From positions 437,271 through 501,270 of the forward strand of contig MNCI01001005.1 in assembly GCA_015680685.1 (NCBI GenBank): DNA of 64,000 nucleotides, in the 5' to 3' direction. The translations under genes were made by a program, and so were the position numbers. Below are positions 1-10,539 of the stretch, in pieces. The notes below the pieces were generated by a model. The model was not told the DNA's origin, searched no databases, and worked only from the letters and a program-made list of their open reading frames with translations. Every line of letters starts with the position of its first letter. Within the stretch, counting starts at the first letter, position 1. The DNA comes from Gnetum montanum (lineage: Eukaryota; Streptophyta; Gnetopsida; Gnetales; Gnetaceae).

Positions 1-721
1 TTTGGAGTTGTGTTTGCAGGATGACGCTCGGAAGTGCTCGTACGAGAGCGTGTTTCATCATAAGTAGCAAGATGAGGCAATGTCCATTCGTTCACCTGGC
101 AAGACTAAATCGAATCGTTAACCCGCATATTCCCGTTCCCCGAAAACCCACTATCTGTCTATCAAACCACTGCACGCTGCGAAACGCAACAGCAGTCGGA
201 ACACATAGAACACAAGATTCGCGCATGAGTACAAGTGCAAAAAAAAAAAAAAAAAAAAGAAAAAAATTCCTATCGCATGGCTTTGGCTCTACGCTAACGG
301 TTTACCCAAAGAAGGGAGCTGTTCCTCCAAAGAATGCAAAACATCACCCCGTGGCTTTGGTAGTGACAACTGGTTCTCTTGAAAAACCACCAAGAGCACC
401 GTTCCGCCAAAGGACGCACATCGCACGCTTGAGTTCCGAGTCGGCTGAAAGACGGCTATCGACAAGGACCGGCATGCCGCACACCTGAGCACCCTACTCT
501 CCCGGCATGGTCTCTCGGGCAACGACCGATCCCCACGATCCCTTCCTTCCCACCTGTTTCCACTCTGACCCTTTCAATCCCATTTACCATTGGGCACGGT
601 ACGATGAGGTCTTGCCAAGTGATAGGGGACAAGGCTTTTATCGAGCTGCTCGTGGTGTTTTGCGCTTCTTTGTCGATGCTTCTTGGGTCGATTCCTCCAA
701 GCATCAACAAAGATGGGCCAA
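1..721 (+). mobile_element. 3' non-coding tail of Tat-like LTR element X
   Basis: This is the internal sequence just before the 3' LTR of element X; the rest of X lies left of the window. It ends in a purine-rich primer AACAAAGATGGGCCAA at 706-721, directly followed by the LTR start TGAAACACC. The same arrangement occurs in reverse at the 3' LTR of element H near 44153. The part around 340-440 (CGTGGCTTTGG, then a CAAAGGACGCAC-like motif) also matches H on the opposite strand near 44440-44560. An A-rich run at about 240-262 corresponds to the poly-T tract of H. Several open frames cross this stretch, but they resemble no protein and the lysine-rich one is only the A-run. I see no gene here. 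Confidence 0.75.
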
Positions 722-750
722 TGAAACACCACAAAAATCTTTCAAGGGTT

Positions 751-936
751 GTGCCAGCGTCTACGCCCAGCGTTCACGCCCAGCATTCACGCCCAGCGTC
801 TACGCCCAGCGTACACGCCCAGCGTCTACGCCCAGCGTACACGCCCAGCGTTCACGCCCAGCGTCTACGGCCAACGTTCACGCCCGGTGTTCACGCACAG
901 TGTCTACGCCCAGCTCAGTGTACACGCTCAAGTACG
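751..936 (+). repeat. 13-bp minisatellite in the X LTR
   Basis: About fourteen consecutive copies of a 13-bp unit, roughly NNACGCCCAGCGT, with variation mainly at the first two bases (TC, CT, AC). Because 13 is not a multiple of three, the array reads as a repeating peptide in all three forward frames, which explains the overlapping open frames rich in Arg-Pro, Tyr-Ala-Gln and Thr-Pro-Ser. These are not genes. The array lies in U3, a few hundred bases upstream of the TATA box. Confidence 0.9.
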
Positions 937-1032
937 GCAGGGGCACACGCTCGACGACAGGATTCCCAATGGCAACATGAAGGTGACGGCAAAGAGCAAG
1001 GATTGAAGCAAGTGGACACCCGTCGGTCTCCA

Positions 1033-1168
1033 CGCCCGGCATATACGCCCAGCGTGTACGCCCAGCGTACACGCCAGCTTGTAAATGTTTACGCTCAGCG
1101 TGTACGCCCAGCGTGTACACTCAGCGTACACGCCAGCTTGTAATGTATACGCCCAGCGTGTACCAAGT
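1033..1168 (+). repeat. Second block of ACGCCCAGCGT units with a larger duplication
   Basis: The 13-bp motif resumes here with looser spacing. It is overlaid by an approximately 60-bp direct duplication whose two halves both contain ACACGCCAGCTTGTAA (starting near 1069 and near 1127). Single motif copies and the related GTTTACGCTGT motif continue to about 1790. Confidence 0.75.
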
Positions 1169-1236
1169 TTCTAAATTGTAATGCCCGGTCTGTACGCCAC
1201 GTGTCTCCCTATCCGCATTTCCCGGTAACCCTACCC

Positions 1237-1246
1237 CTATAAATAG
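1237..1246 (+). promoter_or_regulatory. TATA box of the X LTR
   Basis: CTATAAATAG lies in CCCTACCCCTATAAATAGCC. The H LTR has the same arrangement on the opposite strand (TATTTATAG, 43209-43217), again flanked by CCC and GGG runs, which supports a real LTR promoter. Confidence 0.6.
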
Positions 1247-1989
1247 CCCAATTTTCCATGTTTACCGGGTCCGCGAAAATTTACCAGAGCCAACCCAGAG
1301 CAATTACGCTGCTGAAACCCTCACACGCTCATGCTTATGCTGGAAGCCTTGCACGCTGCACGCTGAACACAGTCCGTGCTTCGCCCACCGTGTCTGCCAG
1401 CTGCGTCCTTCCTGTCCACCGGGGCTTTACGTCCGCCTTGTGTCCCTACACAACTGCGTTAGACCGGTGCACAACATTTTAACTCTATAATCCATTGTTT
1501 ACGTTTATTGCAAGTTCTTTTATAGTTTTACATCAATTTGGCCCACTCCTCGTGCACGCTCGCTTGCATTTTCGCTCCGTCTCCGTTTGTATACGCTCGC
1601 TGTTCACGCCGTCTTCCTGTTTGCGCCCTACATCCATTCACTGTTTACGCTGTCATGCCTGTACGCTCACGCTGTGCTCATTTCAGTTTACGCTGTCACC
1701 CCCGTACGCTCACGTTGTGTTCACTTCTGTTTACACTGTTTACGCCGTGCACGCCTGATTCATTGTTTACGCCCTGTTCACATATAACCCAGCGTATAAT
1801 GCTTCGGCGGCGCTCGGGGAAGTCCTTGTTTGATCCGTGTGCAGACCATCCAAGGCACTCTGCCTTCGCCCACTCCAGCTCGCCCTCAAGCGGAGGCAGG
1901 GTCAACTGTGCTCGCCCGCATCTCTTTCGGTGTTCGTCACGTTCCAGCCTTGCACCGACGATTTCGGTTGGCACAACCAACTACTTTTT

Positions 1990-3080
1990 ATTTGGGTTGT
2001 TAGGCTTGTAGATCAACATGGCCCTAGAGGGAAAGGTTTGATCAATTATATAAGGTTCCTCTCACAATGTTTGATATTTTGTCTTTTGGGATACAAGTGC
2101 AAGGTTCCAGTAGTGAACCTTATCTCCTAGTTGAAGTTTTACTTTCCTAATTTTAAGGTCATGATGTTGCTTGCTAAATTCCTTATTCACCTCATTCAAG
2201 GATAGGACCACCAATTGATTTTCATCTAGCATGTTTAGGATGATTAGTCTTTCTTTTTTTGCTAGACATAGGTCAAGGTTTACATCATAGGTCGTTGAGA
2301 GTGCATGGAGCTTGGATTGAATCATAAGCATTGGAAGTTTTTTGTACACTAACTCATAGAGAGAGTAGCCAATAAGAAGTTTCCAAGTTGAACGATCAGC
2401 CCAAGGAGCATCATTAAGCTTTCTATTCCAACCCGTCATATATTTCCTAATAGTTCATGTTAGTATATTTGTAATCTCCCAGTTGGTTACCTCTTCTTGA
2501 CTATTGTCTTGGGGGTGATAAGATGTTGTTAATTTATGTTCTACCCCCAAGCATTGCATTAATTTTCTAAATGTGGCACCTGTGAAATGAGTTCCATTTT
2601 TAAAAATTAGTGAATGTGGAATCCCAAGCCCTTTCACAATATTTTGTTGTACAAATCTAGCAGCAGTGGATGATGTACAATTAGTAACGACTACTACTTT
2701 TTCCCATTTTGTGTAGTAATCAACTGCTACTATAATATAAAACTTTTTGATAGACATGGGTGTGATGGAATCCATGAAATACACATTCCACATGTCCAAA
2801 GGTTCTAGTGGTTGAATCCACTATTGAGAACCTTCCATGCAAGTGGTCATTTCCCCATCTTGTTGACAACATTCACAAGACTTGATGAACTAGTGAGCAT
2901 CCCTAAAGATTGTAGGCCAATAGTATCTTCCCATTAGAATTTTTATCGCTATGCATCTCCCTGCATAGTGGCCTATGTAAGGCCCTTTGTGAGCATCCTA
3001 GAGAACATGTAGTTGATTTTTGTTAGGGACACACCAATGAATTAGGCCATTGGCACACACCTTCTAAAGGTGTCCGTGGA
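1990..3080 (-). pseudogene. Integrase relic of element A
   Basis: Integrase inserts the DNA copy into the host chromosome. The core lies on the minus strand at about 2455-2850, with the first catalytic Asp visible in VAVDYYTKW. The second motif reads IFKNGTHF, where families have a D-N-G-T core, so that Asp is replaced by Lys. The third region reads YHPQDNSQEEVTN and keeps a Glu at the expected place. The C-terminal part (2062-2439) contains TWKLLIGYSLYELVYKKLP, typical of the region after the core, and KLQLGDKVHYWNL from the C-terminal fold. Upstream sequence at 2850-3080 corresponds to the H2C2 zinc-binding region. The last codons are interrupted by element X at 1976. Several stops make it a pseudogene. 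Confidence 0.8.
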
Positions 3081-3289
3081 TTTCCATGAAGTATTTGGCA
3101 TGATGAAGAAATTGTTGCATTTTTCTAAAATCCAAGTCTTGTGACATCTCCTGAGTGAGAAGATAGGTGAGGATGCCATTATGCCATATTATTTTCATAG
3201 GAGTTTGTTCACTTATTTCTCATGTAAAGAGAAGTTCATCTAGAAATTGATTAAGGAGTAGGCTCTCCTCCTCTTTATTATCCCATCTT

Positions 3290-4440
3290 AAGTAAGAGAG
3301 ATGGTCAGTGATCACATTCTTGGTCCCTTTTCGATCTACCATCATGAGATCAAATTCCTATAAGATCACAAGCCACTATAAGACATGAGGGCTCACCATC
3401 AACTTATTTATGAGGAACTAGATTGCATTATGATTTGTATGCATAAATACTTTGTAACCAATCACATAGTGCCTAAAATTCTCTAGCATCTAGACTAGTC
3501 TGGTGCTTTTAGGATTGGTGCTTTTAGGATTGGTGCTTTTACAAGTTTCTCCTTTAATTATTGGAATGTATGTTTACATTTCTTGGTCTAGCTGAATGAT
3601 GTATCTTTCTTTGTAAGCCCTACCAATGGCTTTGCAACCATAGAAAAATTCTCTATGAATAGCTAGTAGTAACCAATGTGTCCAAGGAATGACTAAACAA
3701 CTTTAATGGTCTCTAGTTGGCATGTTATTCCTTAGATGACCCTTATTTTTTATGAATCTACCTCAATCCATTTTTGTGAAATTTGATACCCTATCACAAT
3801 GCTTTCTTGGACCATGGGATGGATCTTTTGCCAATTAAGTCATAGATTTGTTTCCACACATCCTTTTAGTGCTTGATCAAGTCAATCCAATGCTTGCTCA
3901 AAGGTAGCTCCATAGGTGAAAAATTCATCCATGAAGACTTCAACACCACTACCAATTTGCTATTGAAAAATACTAAGGACCAAGCATTGAAGTGTTGCAA
4001 GGGCATTGCACAAACCAAATGGCATCTTAAAATATGCAGAAGTCCCTTAAGAACACATGAATGTCGTCTTGGCTTGATCTTTGGATGCAATTTGGATTTG
4101 GTTATAGCCACTCTAACCACCCAATAAACTTAATAAAAATGCTCGAATATGATGTCTAACATTTGATCTACAAATGACAAAAAAATGATCTTTAAATTTT
4201 TTCATATTCAATAGCCTGAAGTCAATGCAAACTTGCCATTTTCCACTCTTCTTTGGTACAATTACAAGTGGACTAACCCACTCACTATCTGCGATGGGAT
4301 AGATGAACCCCACCTTGAGGAATTGCTCTATTTCTTCCTTGATGATTTGCTTGAATTTGATGTTTGATTTCTTTTGTGGCTACCTTCTGGGCTTCATGGC
4401 TAGGTCGATGTAGATGTGATGCTAGCATATCCTTGGATCA
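3290..4440 (-). pseudogene. Reverse transcriptase and RNase H relic of element A
   Basis: The RT start is at about 4440, with FIYPIADSEWVSPLVIVPKK and KWQVCIDFRLLNM on one frame. After a frameshift the fingers-palm part continues as KMPFGLCNAL and VFMDEFFTYG. The last box should be F-x-D-D-F, so the second catalytic Asp is Glu here. RNase H follows at 3290-3640, but compared with E it lacks about 170 bases that carry the first catalytic Asp (E: IMTDASNYSLEA). The junction near 3480-3495 lies in a CTAGA-rich stretch. A 15-bp unit GGTGCTTTTAGGATT is repeated 2.7 times at 3502-3541 beside the junction. Non-functional. Confidence 0.8.
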
Positions 4441-4559
4441 ATTCTTATTAGCTCTAGATATGACCAAGCAAAGGCTATTGACCATTTATTCACCACTTTC
4501 AATAACTTTTCCTTTTGCTCAGGAGCAAGTTTGGCATTAATTATGACCACTTTACCATT

Positions 4560-5600
4560 CTTTAGAAATGCATACTACATACCAACTAGTAAAGTTTTTA
4601 GTTCTAAGAGCCCTTGCTTGAAGTGATCAAGGATTTCCAACTCTTCCCAACAACTATCATCATCTTCATTAGAGAGTTGGAAATGAACTTCTTCAATTTT
4701 ATCCATGCCTTCAACATATGCACATGTTAGGCTCTCAATTGGCTTCATGAATATTGTGTTGTTATCTAAATTAGCTACCAACCACTAGGTGCCCTCCTAC
4801 TTTGTAGTTGTTATGTACAAACACCTTTGAATTTTAATTTCTTGTTCACACTCATTGCATGACTTAATGTATGTACTATTAATTGACCAAATCTTTTGCA
4901 TGCAGTTGCACCCATTATCATTGTATGTGATGCATGGAATACACTTCTTCTCAATATTTCCTAGCTCATTTTCTTTGGATATTTCTAAAGATAGGTCCCT
5001 TATGTCCATTCTTGCATTAACCATGCTTAACCAAGCTCTTCCCATGATGATGAAAAATTCATTTTTTTAGTTGTCCACCTTGATTACTAGAAAATCAATA
5101 GGATAGGACCACCCACAAACTATGGTCACAATGTCCTATACTAAACCCAAAGGAATAGTAATTTAATGATCTACTAATTCTAGATGAATGTTGCTCTTCT
5201 TAAGAGGTGGTAGGTTTCAGGCCTTGAACATGTCATGGGAGATGAGGTTAACTCTGGAACTAGAGTCAAGAAGAGTCTTTCATGGCTCTTGTCTAGCAAT
5301 CTATAGAAAAATGAGTGGACGTATTAGATTAGATCTTTTTTTAGGAATATTACCAGCCTTGATCCAGTTAGAAACAACATGAGTTAGCATTATAGTGCAG
5401 ATCCTAGGTGGCACTTGATTTGAAGGGCACTTGAAGGTATTTGATGCAGAGGATGAGGATGCTAGAGATGTAGGGCAATCAGCTAGATTAGATTGTGAGG
5501 GATAAAGAGGACTACTGGGCTGAAATAAAGGTCTTTTTCTTGAATGATTATCCAAATCACTTGGTTGAAAAATTAGTTGTGAGAGTACAGCCCTCATAGC
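4560..5600 (-). pseudogene. Protease and protease-RT linker relic of element A
   Basis: The aspartic protease cleaves the gag-pol polyprotein. On the minus strand, 5301-5597 carries the segment preceding the active site (LTHVVSNWIKAGNIPKKRSN), and 4797-5045 carries the C-terminal part with GRAWLSMVNARMDIRDLSLE, matching the longer intact-frame protease of B (GRAWPSTVDACLRIHDLSLE). The active-site region near 5180-5260 is broken by stops. The linker toward RT (4575-4781) includes SCWEELEILDHFKQGLLELK, also found in E. B and C depart from A and E within this linker, where their pol is deleted. Confidence 0.75.
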
Positions 5601-5859
5601 ATTTCATTGTTGCAACTGTGAAGGAATCTCACCCTGCATGGATGGAGCAAAAGGTAACTAGATTGAAAGTGGAGCTATATGTGCAAAGGGATGTGAAGGA
5701 TGATATGGATATGAATATGGATTTTTCATTTAAGTAGATGATGAATGTGTTAGGTGGTACTTTGGAGGGTAATAGTGATGTTGGAATGATGTATGACTTG
5801 TAGAGCTTCTAGGGAGATGAGCTACAGAACATAGTACCTATATAGATCTAGTTGCCTTT

Positions 5860-7840
5860 AAGGGTATTACTACGTTTGTGATGGCATCCCCTATGATTAT
5901 GGTTGGAATAATTTTTGGTATTGTTTATAAGGTTGTGGTGAAGTTCCACTTAGGTAGTAAGCTTGTTGTTGCTGGTGGAACTATCTTGGACTACCTTGAG
6001 GGTAAGGCAATCATCTTGGAGCTTACCTACATGCTAGGCAACAATTCAATGCATACACTCTAGACTCCTATAAGTGTGACACCATAGTGAAACATCCCTT
6101 TGGATGTTTGTATTGGCATATGTCATATTTAGTTTCATAATAAGAGTCAGACTCCACAATTTCCTCTATTGCAACAGCTTTGCGCTTACCTCTTTGGTAG
6201 CCACATTTAGCTTCTTTTCACCTGTTGTGATTACAATCACTATTTTTCTCTTTGGATTCTTCAGTAATCTTTAAAGTGGTTTAAAATTTTTCATCCAAAG
6301 AGTCCCATAACTTCTCAACCTTGGCTGAAATATCAAAAATAGATTTTTGGATGGGTAAGATCTTTCTATTAATCACTTCATGAAATGGTGACTCCTCCTC
6401 GTTACAAAATTGGACCTCTCATTTTCTAATGGATGGATTCCTATTATACTCTTAAGAACTTTCTTTTTTTTTGTAGCTCACCTTCTTCTTTTGCTACCTA
6501 CTTAATTAGCCTATGGATTTGATGAGATCTCAATTCAGACAATCTTCCTTGGGCATACACCCCAATGGTTCTTCCTATTTTTGCTCCAAGCCCATCTATG
6601 ATGTGGCAAAGTTGTTCTCTCTAATAATAACCATGGCTAGGGCATCAATGTAAAAGTTAATAGTAGTAGTCCATGATGGCACATCATGTGCTCCCTATTT
6701 CTAGCCTTGGATTTTCCTTTTCAAATTAGACACTTTGGAGTACATCTGATATTTTTCATTGAATAGCTCTAACATAGTACTCCATCTTTAGATGGACTCC
6801 AGTTCTAATAACTAATACCAACTTTTAGCTTCCTTAATGAGTATCCTTGGGAAAATATTGAGTTTCTACCACTTATTTTCTATGTTCTGTAAGGCACAGG
6901 CATCATGAAAATCTTGTAGATGTGTTTGTAGATTAGAATTATATCCCCCCTCAAATCTTGGGATATTGTTCATGTCTAGGTGCTTAATTTAACTATCCTT
7001 CATATGCCTGGTTGGAATTTTAACTACCTCTGTAATGTTAAGCATACTTTAAGTCACCAATAGAGGTTCATCATCATCATTTCATTGATGACACTAATGA
7101 TGGTTTCAGCCACCCCTTTGATTTTGGTGACCTTCACAATTATTGTTATCTCTTTAATTACCTTCATCGCAGTTGTTTCGATGGTAGGTTCCATGAGATC
7201 CATCAGATGAAGAGGAATGTTTAGAATTGGATGAAGAGTAAGGTGGATCACCATCACCACCATAGTGTCTTCCATCACTTCTACACTTATTACGATCATC
7301 ATCCTTACATCCCTTATTGTTGTGGTGTTTACTCGAGTCCCTTCCTTGGCTATCACTTTTTCCTGAACCTAATATATGAATAGTGGATCATAGATTCAAG
7401 GTCACACCCTCATCATTAGTAGTAAGGGATGGAGAATCTTCATGTTGAGAACATTTAGTAGGAGGATCCTCAATGTCATCTTGATTTAGTAGAAATAAGG
7501 GTTTGGTGTAATGTTTTCCATTTTTAGCTTCATAGAGTTTCTCTTAATGTTGATCTCATTTGTGTTGTCTTTCAGTGGGATAGTAATTTCAAGTGTCATA
7601 TCCATCCAAAATGTATTCTTTATGAAGATTTTCTATGCCCAACCTTTTAAGGATCTTAAATAGCATCCCATGCACAGATCTATCAAAGGGCAACATGATG
7701 CTGCCCTCCATATCATACCATCATAGCTGTTCATTTTGATGTAGAATGAAGGTGAAGTTCAACACAAACTCATATAGCTGACTGTATAGCACCTTGCATT
7801 CTTGTGGGATCAATGGTTTGGTATCTTCATGCTTGTGAGA
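5860..7840 (-). pseudogene. gag relic of element A
   Basis: Gag forms the particle shell. Near 7560-7780 the minus strand gives FTFILHQNEQL, then MEGSIMLPFDRSV, matching the start of the gag frames of B and C. A stop (TGA, 7388-7390) follows NL at the same codon as in B, C and E. The next stretch is Ser, His, Asp and Lys rich (7054-7356). The capsid-like core, with a conserved W and FPRTL-type motif, is at about 6750-7000, and a charged C-terminal part is at 5900-6550. Frames are disrupted throughout. Confidence 0.75.
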
Positions 7841-7987
7841 AGAAGAAGATATTTTGCAAAACAAAATGAAATTATTAGTGTGCATTTATAATTTTATGTA
7901 TAGTGGGAATGATATTGACCTTGAAGTTCATACAACGATATTAATGGTATTCACTTAGACCTAAATAGTACACATTCCACAAACAAA

Positions 7988-8005
7988 GTCCCTGTTAATG
8001 GTGCC
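7988..8005 (-). other. tRNA-Asp primer-binding site of element A
   Basis: On the minus strand TGGCACCATTAACAGGGA lies one base after the LTR end. Against the plant tRNA-Asp 3' complement (TGGCGCCGTTGCCGGGGA, from family knowledge) it matches 13 of 18 bases. This is the most decayed of the clear PBSs in the window. Confidence 0.75.
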
Positions 8006-8006
8006 A

Positions 8007-8906
8007 ATGATGAGTAGCAAGGTACCCCTATGCCCAATCATATAAATCATGAAGCATTCACACATGACTCGGTCAAAGTTTTTCGACTTTATCATTTCTA
8101 GTACACTAGTTCTTTAGGAAGTAAATCTTGCCTTAACATCAATCTTTTTCTTCGTAATTAGACTTGTGCAATTGAGGCATCCAATTTTATTATTTTGTGT
8201 TTTATAAGTTGGTGCTCAAATGTAGATAAAAGGAATTTCATTAACTAATCTAAATTAACTAATTAACTAGCATTTAACTAATCCTAACATAATCATCTAA
8301 TCCCACTTTTTGTACACATCCTAAACCCATGTATCCACTGTTGGGCAACCAAGCATTACACTACTAAGCGTACCAAGTAATAATGTTGCTGGGATTACCA
8401 AAAGAATACATGTTATGCTTGAAGCGATCATACTTATGTGTGTAATCTATTTGGATTAATTGCTTCATTAATGTAATAACTATAAAATAATTGAAAACAT
8501 TTAATAAATAACTAAAAACATTAAATGCATAAATGAAATACCTAATCTATCTAGAGTGCTACAAGGTATATTAGAAAGCTCATCTTTATTGTCACACACA
8601 TTGTCATGCTTAGATACAATAATGCTCAAATAAAGATCTGTACACTCAATGACTTCTATTGTTGGCACTCAAGAAAAAATTCTAACTTTCAAATGGAAAA
8701 AATGCAAGAGCTCCATAGCAACTACAATCTCTCTTTTTATAAATGTGGCTACAAGCATGTATTTATAGTTGACTATAGGCACTACATTGATGGGGCCATG
8801 TCGATGCATGATATGATGCATTAACTACGCCTCGTCGATGAAGCCTGGATGATGAGGCCTCATTGATGAGGTCTCATCGACCAAAATGATAGAATGTGAC
8901 TCATCA
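8007..8906 (-). repeat. 5' LTR of element A
   Basis: In plus orientation it starts TGATGAGTAGCAAGG and probably ends GACTCATCA at 8906; an alternative end is CTCATCGA at 8880. Minus-strand signals are a TATA box (plus GTATTTATAG, 8759-8768) and an AATAAA poly(A) signal (plus TTTATT, 8585-8590). Between the TATA box and the LTR edge is an array of TCGATGA and GATGAGGCC motifs, where the B and C LTRs have GATATC palindromes instead. Confidence 0.8.
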
Positions 8907-9190
8907 ATGTGGATCCTTTAAATCACATTTGAGAGCAACAAAGTCTGAAGGTATGGTTGTGATCTACCCTTTGAGTGTGGAGTACTCAAGTTGGGAAACC
9001 ACATAAATTTGATGTGTGTGCTTTGTCTCATAAAGTTTTGATTTAGAATTCATCCTCCACTTCTAAGTTCTATGATCCATAGGATGAAAAACTACCAAGA
9101 ACTATAGAATGCTATCAAGGTATTTGATATTGAGTAAAAATAATATATAGCCTAGTTTATCAATGTTAAGGAGCTATTTCTAGCCCATAT
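8907..9190. other. Unassigned sequence between elements A and I
   Basis: About 280 bases with no recognisable coding capacity, repeat or RNA. It lies between the outer end of the A LTR and the first sequence attributable to element I. Part of it could still be the internal tail of I, which is not conserved enough to align by eye. Confidence 0.4.
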
Positions 9191-9640
9191 TTGGGGATGT
9201 CACATGGACCATGTATGATCCTCAAAGAAATAAGGAGAAGATGAAAGCATTGCTAGATTCTTTCCATCTTCTACCAAAAGTTGCAACTACATTAGGACAA
9301 CCTCAGAAACCATAGCCTCAATAACAACCAACGCATGCACCAGAGGTAGGAGAAGGTAATTTGGCATCATTGGAATCTCCACCACCTAGGAATATTTTAT
9401 TTTCTTCTTTTCTCCAAGATGCTAGAGGGGTTTGGCTATCAATTTTTGTAATGGTGTTTAATTCTATCATCATGAACATCCATTTTTGTAAAAGTTGTAA
9501 GTCGTACACTTGGAAACTTAGAATATACTTATTTGAATCATTGTGTCACTCAATAATCCCATACCTTCCCAAAATTTTGTAAAAGCCTTGTTCCTCCTTT
9601 GGTTCACTCAAGGATGATTTTTCATTCAGTCATGGGTGTA
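9191..9640 (+). mobile_element. 3' internal tail of element I (Athila-like family, + strand)
   Basis: From about 9420 this matches the tail of E at 60620-60836: GCTAGAGG, TTGTAAAAG, ACTTGG, CCATACCTT and the purine-containing CAGTCATGGGTGTA just before the LTR. Upstream at 9195-9430 one frame stays nearly open, with two stops, and reads GDVTWTMYDPQRNKEKMKAL and later VGEGNLASLESPPPRNI. I do not recognise that peptide. The 5' part of the element is missing. Confidence 0.7.
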
Positions 9641-10470
9641 TGATAAGTCATGGTCACTAGATTGCGTTAACGTGTACCTATTGATGTTATTCCATTGATG
9701 CATACATATCGACACATACTTTGATGTGTCAACATAGTGTCTAGTCTTTCCTATAAATGTGTGCATAACTACCACATTAATTATATCTAATCATTAGCCT
9801 CTAGCTAAGTTCTTGAAATTTTATCTTCCTACAGTTAGAAAACTTTCAAAGTGCTAGCAGTAGGAGTTGAGGAGTATACAGATCTTTATTTGAGGACTGA
9901 TGTACTTGAGCATCTTAGTGTGAATAAAAATAAAGATGAGATTTCTTGATAAACCTTGAAGCACTTGAAATTAGCTTAATATTTACTTCATGCATTTAAT
10001 ATGCATGTAATTTACTTTATTACATTTAGGTAATTAATTCATAATTATTAATTAATGCATATAAGTACTATCACTTTGAGCATACATTAATGCTTTGTAA
10101 TCCTAGAAGCACTTAATTCTTGGTAACCTAGTAGTGTTGCAATGTGTTTAGGAGGTGTATAGAATGTGAGAACAAATGATTATGTTAGGATTAGTTAAGT
10201 ATTAGTTAGTTTTTAGATTGATTAAACATTTAATTACTTTATCCTTTCACTTAGAAGAATTAAATGAAAAACATAAAATGATAAAAATCATGTGCCTCAA
10301 CTACACTTAACCATACCTTTTCACTTCACTTCACAAGTGAAACTATGAAGGAAATCATCATATCTTTTAGATTCACTGCCTAGACCAAGTGTACTTAGAG
10401 AGATAAAGTCTATGGAATTCAACCAAATTGCTTAGTGAATGCTAGTGATTCATATGGTTGGGTGTAAGAA
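9641..10470 (+). repeat. 3' LTR of element I, truncated at its end
   Basis: It begins TGATAAGTCATGG right after CATGGGTGTA, as in E at 60837. A TATA box (CTATAAATGT, 9751-9760) and a poly(A) signal (AATAAA near 9923) are in plus orientation. The end runs to CATATGGTTGGGTGTAAGAA. E continues from the same point to GCCACTCATCA, so the final 20-25 bases are lost or mutated. Confidence 0.75.
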
Positions 10471-10539
10471 CTACTTTTTGCTCTTCAACTTTTATTTTGT
10501 TAAATTTTTTTCTCAACAGTTTCTAACTTGATGCTTCAA

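Larger units (their letters stand above)
722..1975 (+). repeat. 3' LTR of element X (Tat-like, GC-rich)
   Basis: The LTR starts TGAAACACC after the polypurine tract and ends near GGTTGGCACA. The last 200 bases (1780-1975) match the reverse complement of the H LTR at 42595-42800, including GGGGAAGTCCTTG and CCAGCCTT. Within U3 lies a long 13-bp minisatellite, followed by a TATA box at 1237. The sequence is clearly more GC-rich than the rest of the window. Immediately after 1975 the sequence ACCAA probably is one target-site copy, because element A integrase sequence resumes there; the left copy is outside the window. X is therefore nested in A. The 3' boundary is good to a few bases. Confidence 0.8.
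1976..8906 (-). mobile_element. Athila-like Ty3/gypsy element A, decayed, 3' end off-window
   Basis: Reading on the minus strand from 8906 down, the order is 5' LTR, PBS, gag, protease, reverse transcriptase, RNase H, integrase, the standard Ty3/gypsy order. The copy has many stops and frameshifts and cannot be functional. It is cut at 1976 by element X inside the last codons of integrase; the 3' non-coding tail and 3' LTR must lie left of the window. Its best relative here is E, on the opposite strand. The Athila-like assignment rests on the tRNA-Asp PBS, the DLGS-type protease seen in relatives, and an RT box of the form V-F-M-D-x-F. Confidence 0.85.

Noticed and set aside
21-488. 155-codon frame with a Lys-rich stretch
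   Set aside because: It crosses the poly-A run of a retrotransposon 3' non-coding tail shared with H; no family resemblance.
507-1143. Overlapping open frames of 157, 179 and 85 codons in several frames
   Set aside because: They are the 13-bp minisatellite read in three frames, producing one periodic peptide; there is no start context, domain or frame preference.
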